From contig JASGCE010000004.1 of assembly GCA_030054295.1 (NCBI GenBank), positions 1 to 40,399 on the forward strand: 40,399 bases of DNA. The letters run 5' to 3'. The stretch's first letter is position 1. The number at the start of each line of letters is the position of its first letter. The stretch is from Minisyncoccota bacterium. Its GTDB lineage: Bacteria > Pseudomonadota > Alphaproteobacteria > Elsterales > Elsteraceae. Shown piece by piece: positions 37,509 through 40,399 of the stretch. The position numbers and the translations under genes were made by a program. The notes beneath the pieces are model-generated. The model saw only the letters and a program-made list of their open reading frames with translations. It was not told the origin of the DNA and made no database searches.

Positions 37509-37793
37509 TTAGCCCCTCTTTTCGGTAAGGTTGTGCCCCCGCATAACTTCAAACGAACCTTCGTCGTCGGAAACACGCCAAAAGCGGTCGGGGTAGTCGT
37601 TGCGGTCGTGGAACACAGCTTCCGCAAGGGCGCGGTCGGCGCTGTTTCCATAGACTTCGTACACGCGAAGTTCACTGTAGTAATGCGACGCAAGCACAAC
37701 CGTATAAGGCTTTTCTTTCATATCTACCCCTGTTTTCGATTTCAGCTTTGACGAACCTGGACGTAAATTGCGCCCATCATCGTTAATTGTCAT
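37509..37793 (-). CDS. Early phage protein (94 aa)
   Basis: 94 residues from the ATG at 37793, which belongs to the recurring junction GAGGAGTTGATGAAATGA. The N-terminal 24 residues look unstructured, so an internal ATG at 37721, with GGGGTAGAT before it, is a credible alternative start. The body (KPYTVVLASHYYSELRVYEVYG...) is a compact alpha/beta domain. No family is recognised. Confidence 0.6.
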   Translation of the reverse strand: MTINDDGRNLRPGSSKLKSKTGVDMKEKPYTVVLASHYYSELRVYEVYGNSADRALAEAVFHDRNDYPDRFWRVSDDEGSFEVMRGHNLTEKRG

Positions 37794-38125
37794 TTCATCA
37801 ACTCCTCTACTGCGCGACGGATGGCAGCGACGTTGTGGTCAAAGCCACCCGGAAAGATGCCAGCCGCAATGTTGATGATCCGCGCCTCAGCCTCGGCCAC
37901 CAGCTTGGCGACCTCGGGTGAGGTGGCGCGACGTGATGCTTCATCAAATCCGGTCATGATTGCGTTTGCAAACCAGCCAACCATGATACGCTCGAAATCC
38001 GCACCGTCCGACACCCCTTCTTTGCCTGGAATTTGGCAAAGAGCGGATGGCCAACGCTTGCAGAACTCAGCGGCCCATATTTTTGCGTCCATATTTCCGT
38101 TCAGATCAACTGTAGCTTCCGTCAT
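37790..38125 (-). CDS. Early phage protein (111 aa)
   Basis: 111 residues starting MTEATVDLNGNMDAKIWAAE at the recurring junction GAGGAGACGATGAAATGA. The middle contains ISERIMVGWFANAIMTGF-like helical segments (DFERIMVGWFANAIMTGFDEASR) and the C-terminus RRAVEELMK. The phrase 'MVGWFANAI..G' is familiar from small phage proteins, but the function is unknown. Confidence 0.65.
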   Translation of the reverse strand: MTEATVDLNGNMDAKIWAAEFCKRWPSALCQIPGKEGVSDGADFERIMVGWFANAIMTGFDEASRRATSPEVAKLVAEAEARIINIAAGIFPGGFDHNVAAIRRAVEELMK

Positions 38126-38126
38126 T

Positions 38127-38375
38127 TCATCGTCTCCTCAATGGCATGGGACAGGCTGCGGGGGTGGGGACGACATCGAAGTCGGCGACGACCTTCCCAA
38201 ACAGAATACCGTCGCTCGGGACCTTACACTTGCGAACAGATGCGCAGCCCTCCATCGTTCTGCCGGGCATTCTGATCGGATGCATGTTCTCCACAGACGC
38301 GGCGATGCTGCGTCCGGTTTCATCAAAGCCAATCCAGACCAAGCCCTGCGGCAAGAAGGTTCTGTCAGCCCCCAT
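38127..38375 (-). CDS. Early phage protein (82 aa)
   Basis: From the ATG at 38375 in the TGATG junction (GTG at 38378 is equivalent). The product MGADRTFLPQGLVWIGFDET... ends ADFDVVPTPAACPMPLRRR. It looks like a small beta domain with a Pro/Arg tail; no family is recognised. Included for its place in the tightly packed operon. Confidence 0.5.
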   Translation of the reverse strand: MGADRTFLPQGLVWIGFDETGRSIAASVENMHPIRMPGRTMEGCASVRKCKVPSDGILFGKVVADFDVVPTPAACPMPLRRR

Positions 38376-38506
38376 CACGACATCCTCCAGATTGCCGCGC
38401 CCGAGATCAGCGCCAGAGCGGCAAGCACAAATCCAGGCAGGAGCCAGCAGCCGGAGGGAAGCCGGTCCTCGGCGTCCTCGTAATCCGGCGGGTCGATGAA
38501 ACTCAT
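38375..38506 (-). CDS. Small single-TM early protein (43 aa)
   Basis: ATG at 38506, preceded by GAGAGGACACGGAA. The acidic start MSFIDPPDYEDAEDRL is followed by one TM helix (CWLLPGFVLAALALISGAAIW). It stops in the TGATG junction with the next gene. Too short for most callers, but well bracketed. Function unknown. Confidence 0.55.
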   Translation of the reverse strand: MSFIDPPDYEDAEDRLPSGCWLLPGFVLAALALISGAAIWRMS

Positions 38507-38518
38507 TTCCGTGTCCTC

Positions 38519-38719
38519 TCAGCGGTAGATTTTAAGGTTTGGGTTGGCGGCCTTGATAGCTGCAACCCCGGCATCCGTGACGCGGGTGCGCGTGAGGTAG
38601 AGATAGGTCAGGCTCTGTGGCAGGTGCGGCCCGATGGCATCCGTGACGCCGGTGAGCGTGAGGTCGAGCGCGGTGCCGTCGTCGCTCAGGTGTTTTTCAA
38701 TCAACGCTTTCATGCTCAT
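38519..38719 (-). CDS. Miniature leucine-rich-repeat protein (66 aa)
   Basis: 66 residues: MSMKALIEKHLSDDGTALDL then two LRR-like segments (LDLTLTGVTDAIGPHLPQSLTYLYLTRTRVTDAGVAAIKAANPNLKIYR). The phrase LTYLYLTRTRVTDAGVAAI fits the RNI/cysteine-containing LRR consensus (L..L.L..T.VTD.G...L). Two repeats cannot form a normal LRR solenoid, so it may be a fragment or a binding decoy. It starts at the junction GAGGCGATGAAATGA. Confidence 0.65.
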   Translation of the reverse strand: MSMKALIEKHLSDDGTALDLTLTGVTDAIGPHLPQSLTYLYLTRTRVTDAGVAAIKAANPNLKIYR

Positions 38720-38952
38720 TTCATCGCCTCAATCAAGATTATTGCTCCCCAAAGCACGATGCTGAGGACGATGGCGGGCAGGATCCACCAACCTGATGTC
38801 GTGGGGGATTTGATGGATACGACCGACCACCCCGAGCGATGGAGGTTATCCCATCTGTTCATCGTCACTTCGCAGGCCTGCGCAATTGCCTGAGCCTCAG
38901 TCTCGCCGGAAGCAGCACAGTTGCCGTAGGGGTCAAGAACATAGAAGGTCAT
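38716..38952 (-). CDS. Early membrane protein with C-terminal TM helix (78 aa)
   Basis: 78 residues from the ATG at 38952 in the junction GAGGACGTGAAATGA. A soluble N-terminal part (MTFYVLDPYGNCAASGETEA, then QAIAQACEVTMNRWDNLHRSGWSVVSI) is followed by one TM helix (WWILPAIVLSIVLWGAIILIEA). It is probably tail-anchored. Function unknown; same operon. Confidence 0.6.
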   Translation of the reverse strand: MTFYVLDPYGNCAASGETEAQAIAQACEVTMNRWDNLHRSGWSVVSIKSPTTSGWWILPAIVLSIVLWGAIILIEAMK

Positions 38953-39266
38953 TTCACGTCCTCTTCGCTGTAGGTTTCGCCAGCGACCGTGCAGCGCAAC
39001 GGGTTGTACTTCCACGTCACCGGCACGTTGCCGTGGGCGGAAATGATCGCCTCCGCCCACACCAAATCCGCCTTAGCCATGATCTTGGCCCCCTTGACCT
39101 GGAGTACGCGCCCCTTGGCACATATCCTCCACCCCCCGGCCCGGAGCCCGTCCCACTCGGTGCGGAACGTGTTACTCTCGGCCACGAGCTTGTCGCCCTC
39201 GGTGCGGAACTTGTCACTCCTGGCACGCGCCGTCAAAAATTCCTGCCATTCGGCTTCCAGTTTCAT
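38949..39266 (-). CDS. Heptad-like DKLRTE repeat protein (105 aa)
   Basis: 105 residues. The middle repeats ARSDKFRTEGDKLVAESNTFRTEWDGLRAGG, of the form (A/E).xDKLR(T/A)E, common in a phage family of variable repeat number. A conserved-looking tail (AEAIISAHGNVPVTWKYNPLRCTVAG) follows. The repeats suggest a coiled coil or solenoid that changes length quickly. It starts at the junction GAGGATGTGAAATGA. Function unknown. Confidence 0.65.
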   Translation of the reverse strand: MKLEAEWQEFLTARARSDKFRTEGDKLVAESNTFRTEWDGLRAGGWRICAKGRVLQVKGAKIMAKADLVWAEAIISAHGNVPVTWKYNPLRCTVAGETYSEEDVK

Positions 39267-39433
39267 TTCACATCCTCTGTTCCATGGGCGCTGAACGCGC
39301 GGGCTATTGCATCTTTAACCAGGGGGCAGACATTGAATGGAATGCGCTCGCCGCCGACCTCAACGCGCCGGGCGTTCTCGGCGTTGATCGCGTCAAGGAC
39401 GCTGGCCTGAACCTTCATTTCAAGCGGACTCAC
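39263..39433 (-). CDS. Small early protein (56 aa)
   Basis: Starts with GTG at 39433, overlapping the preceding stop (GTGA); an ATG at 39418 is possible. The product MSPLEMKVQASVLDAINAEN... contains ARRVEVGGERIPFNVCPLVKDAIARAF, a helix-rich pattern. The C-terminal EDVK comes from the recurring junction. No family is recognised. Confidence 0.5.
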   Translation of the reverse strand: MSPLEMKVQASVLDAINAENARRVEVGGERIPFNVCPLVKDAIARAFSAHGTEDVK

Positions 39434-39603
39434 AGTGTAGCCTCCCAAAAAGCGGCCAGCCCGAGAACGACGCCCATGGCGGCGCAGCCGATGATAAGAA
39501 CGATGGCCTCACCGAAGCTTGGCCATGCTTTGCGCTTGGGACGACGTGCCCAGATGCTGTTGCGAATGCGGGCGTCGATGCGGGCAATGTCATGCGGGGT
39601 CAT
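39430..39603 (-). CDS. Small single-TM early protein (57 aa)
   Basis: ATG at 39603 overlapping the upstream stop. A basic N-terminal half (MTPHDIARIDARIRNSIWAR) is followed by one TM helix (AIVLIIGCAAMGVVLGLAAFW). The product is short and basic. It lies in the leftward operon directly downstream of the broken TPGPW gene. Confidence 0.6.
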   Translation of the reverse strand: MTPHDIARIDARIRNSIWARRPKRKAWPSFGEAIVLIIGCAAMGVVLGLAAFWEATL

Positions 39604-39959
39604 TTGACTTCTCCACGGGATTTAGCGAGCGCAGCTCGGCTGGCATGAATAGACGCCCCAACCTTGGCGTTGTTCTTTGCCGCCGGAATGCTGCCCAAAA
39701 GTCTATTGGCCTCTTCAAGCGCCGCATATAAGTCAGGCGCGGCGGCGATAAGGTGGGCATTGGCCGTGCATTCGGCTTCATCCGGCCAAGCCCACTCTCC
39801 ATCACGAACGAGACTTTCCGGCCTGATGTAAACCCACGTTTGCCCCAAGCCATCCTCGGTCGGCTGCCGCTCGACACCATGAATGGTTCAGACCTCAAAC
39901 CCTTGGGTTGGGGTAACGATAAACCAAGGCCCCGGCGTCCATTTCGGTTGTTTGCCCAT
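39600..39959 (-). pseudogene. TPGPW / AAAPDLYAALE gene with in-frame stop
   Basis: From the ATG at 39959 the frame reads MGKQPKWTPGPWFIVTPTQG, and then a TGA at 39888-39890 stops translation after 23 residues. The frame resumes at once and continues for 96 codons with TANAHLIAAAPDLYAALEEA, the second hallmark of the family, to a normal stop at 39600. The intact paralogue lies at 8301-8573. A single change from TGG (Trp) to TGA would explain it. It may be a real nonsense mutation, a sequencing error, or a case of read-through. Confidence 0.7.
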
Positions 39960-40312
39960 CACCACTCTCCATCATCCATTACTGACTGACTTATTTCGTC
40001 TTCCCATTGCGCCACCTGATCGTCACCAACCAGCGCCTCAAGCTCGGCCTTGTTGCCCGCGAAGACAACCTCGCCGCTGTCATTCTCATACCATGCCCCG
40101 ACGATATCGCAGAGAGCAAAGCTGTCGTATCCGTAACCGCTGGAATGCGTGTCGCTGTAACGCTTTTCGCTACTCCATTCGGTCGTGTAGTGGACTGTAA
40201 ATTCGCGCTCCTGACCGTCAATCCTGGCGTACCTGGTTGTCTCATGGTCAGCCTTGGCGGTCATCTGAGCAATGATGGCAGAGGCGGCGCGAGGGGTTGG
40301 GGGAAGGTTCAT
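39959..40312 (-). CDS. Early phage protein (117 aa)
   Basis: 117 residues from the ATG at 40312, five bases after the stop of the repeat gene. It starts MNLPPTPRAASAIIAQMTAK and contains an acidic C-terminal half with ...ALCDIVGAWYENDSGEVVFAGNKAELEALVGDDQVAQWEDEI. It looks like a small regulatory or anti-host protein, but no family is recognised. The next gene starts in a TGATG junction at 39959. Confidence 0.6.
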   Translation of the reverse strand: MNLPPTPRAASAIIAQMTAKADHETTRYARIDGQEREFTVHYTTEWSSEKRYSDTHSSGYGYDSFALCDIVGAWYENDSGEVVFAGNKAELEALVGDDQVAQWEDEISQSVMDDGEW

Positions 40313-40317
40313 AATGA

Positions 40318-40399
40318 TCACGCCCGACCGGCCAGCATCAGGCGAAGTTGCTTTTCTTGGGCGGGCTGTGCGGCGGCCCGTGCGCCGTCCCATGCGGCG
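40318..40399 (-). CDS. Alanine-rich repeat protein, 3' end (continues from base 1)
   Basis: The last codons of the gene that begins at 433. The frame reads ...AAWDGARAAAQPAQEKQLRL... and stops at 40318-40320. In-frame continuity with 1-433 holds if the ends are merged at the shared 23 bases (49-71 equals 40377-40399), or if one missing base is inserted at the join; simple abutment breaks the frame. The next gene starts six bases further along. Confidence 0.8.
   Translation of the reverse strand, partial: AAWDGARAAAQPAQEKQLRLMLAGRA
40364..40399. repeat. End copy of the 12-bp tandem repeat
   Basis: The array continues here as CTGTGCGGCGGCCCGTGCGCC... The last 23 bases repeat 49-71 exactly, marking the join of a circular or circularly permuted genome. 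Confidence 0.9.

Overview
The window looks like an essentially complete genome of a short-tailed (podovirus-type) bacteriophage of a GC-rich alphaproteobacterium, probably Rhodobacterales-like. That host guess rests on base composition, on remembered protein relatives and on a Gly(TCC) tRNA of bacterial type; it is an inference. The two ends fall inside one alanine-rich repeat gene: its start and first 144 codons are at 433-1 on the minus strand and its last codons are at 40399-40318. The contig is therefore almost certainly circular or circularly permuted and was cut inside a 12-bp tandem repeat. No integrase, recombinase, polymerase or CRISPR array was seen.

Layout. (1) 433-541 is a divergent control region. 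Leftward from a good sigma70-like promoter (486-491/464-469) runs a dense operon of small early genes that passes through the ends and continues from 40399 down to 36385. Rightward runs a Cro-like HTH gene, several small genes and a C5-cytosine methyltransferase (1940-2929). A second conserved-looking protein is overprinted in the +1 frame of the methyltransferase (2181-2858). (2) 2966-8573, minus strand, is a recombination operon: a TPGPW protein, a small protein, a nucleotidyltransferase-like protein, a coiled-coil protein, ERF annealing protein, SSB, several HNH/zinc proteins, NinB and a Ref-like nuclease. (3) A symmetrical divergent promoter at 8593-8625 separates it from the rightward operon 8653-13095, which encodes a LexA-type winged helix, small proteins, a VRR-NUC nuclease, a DnaA-domain-IV protein, a DUF1376-like replication protein with an origin-like repeat cluster inside its gene, a second replication-associated protein and an HNH protein. 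(4) 13096-13770 is a mostly non-coding island with tRNA-Gly(TCC), a promoter and possible structured RNA, followed by an HNH-AP2 homing-type endonuclease.

(5) 14322-34140 is the rightward late region: small and large terminase, portal, fibre-like protein, scaffold, major capsid protein, head-tail adaptor and nozzle-like protein, a GNAT-like protein, three large ejection or tail proteins (one with a lysozyme-like domain) and a second fibre. A two-TM gene lies antisense at 32986-33186. (6) 34133-36269 holds a zinc/winged-helix protein, membrane proteins, an M15 peptidase endolysin, a holin-like protein and an overlapping Rz/Rz1 spanin pair. (7) 36385-40399 is the distal part of the leftward early operon. 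Seven of its gene starts share a recurring junction sequence, GAGGA...TGAAATGA, and one gene carries an in-frame stop.

The most interesting signals are the overprinted methyltransferase pair; a leader at 10877-10954 in which two copies of GCAAGG compete for one CCTTGC, the downstream copy acting as the Shine-Dalgarno of the replication gene; the recurring small-gene junction motif; the RNA-rich island before the terminase; and the duplicated terminators around the gene after the capsid gene. Family names are from motif recognition by eye; no database search was run.
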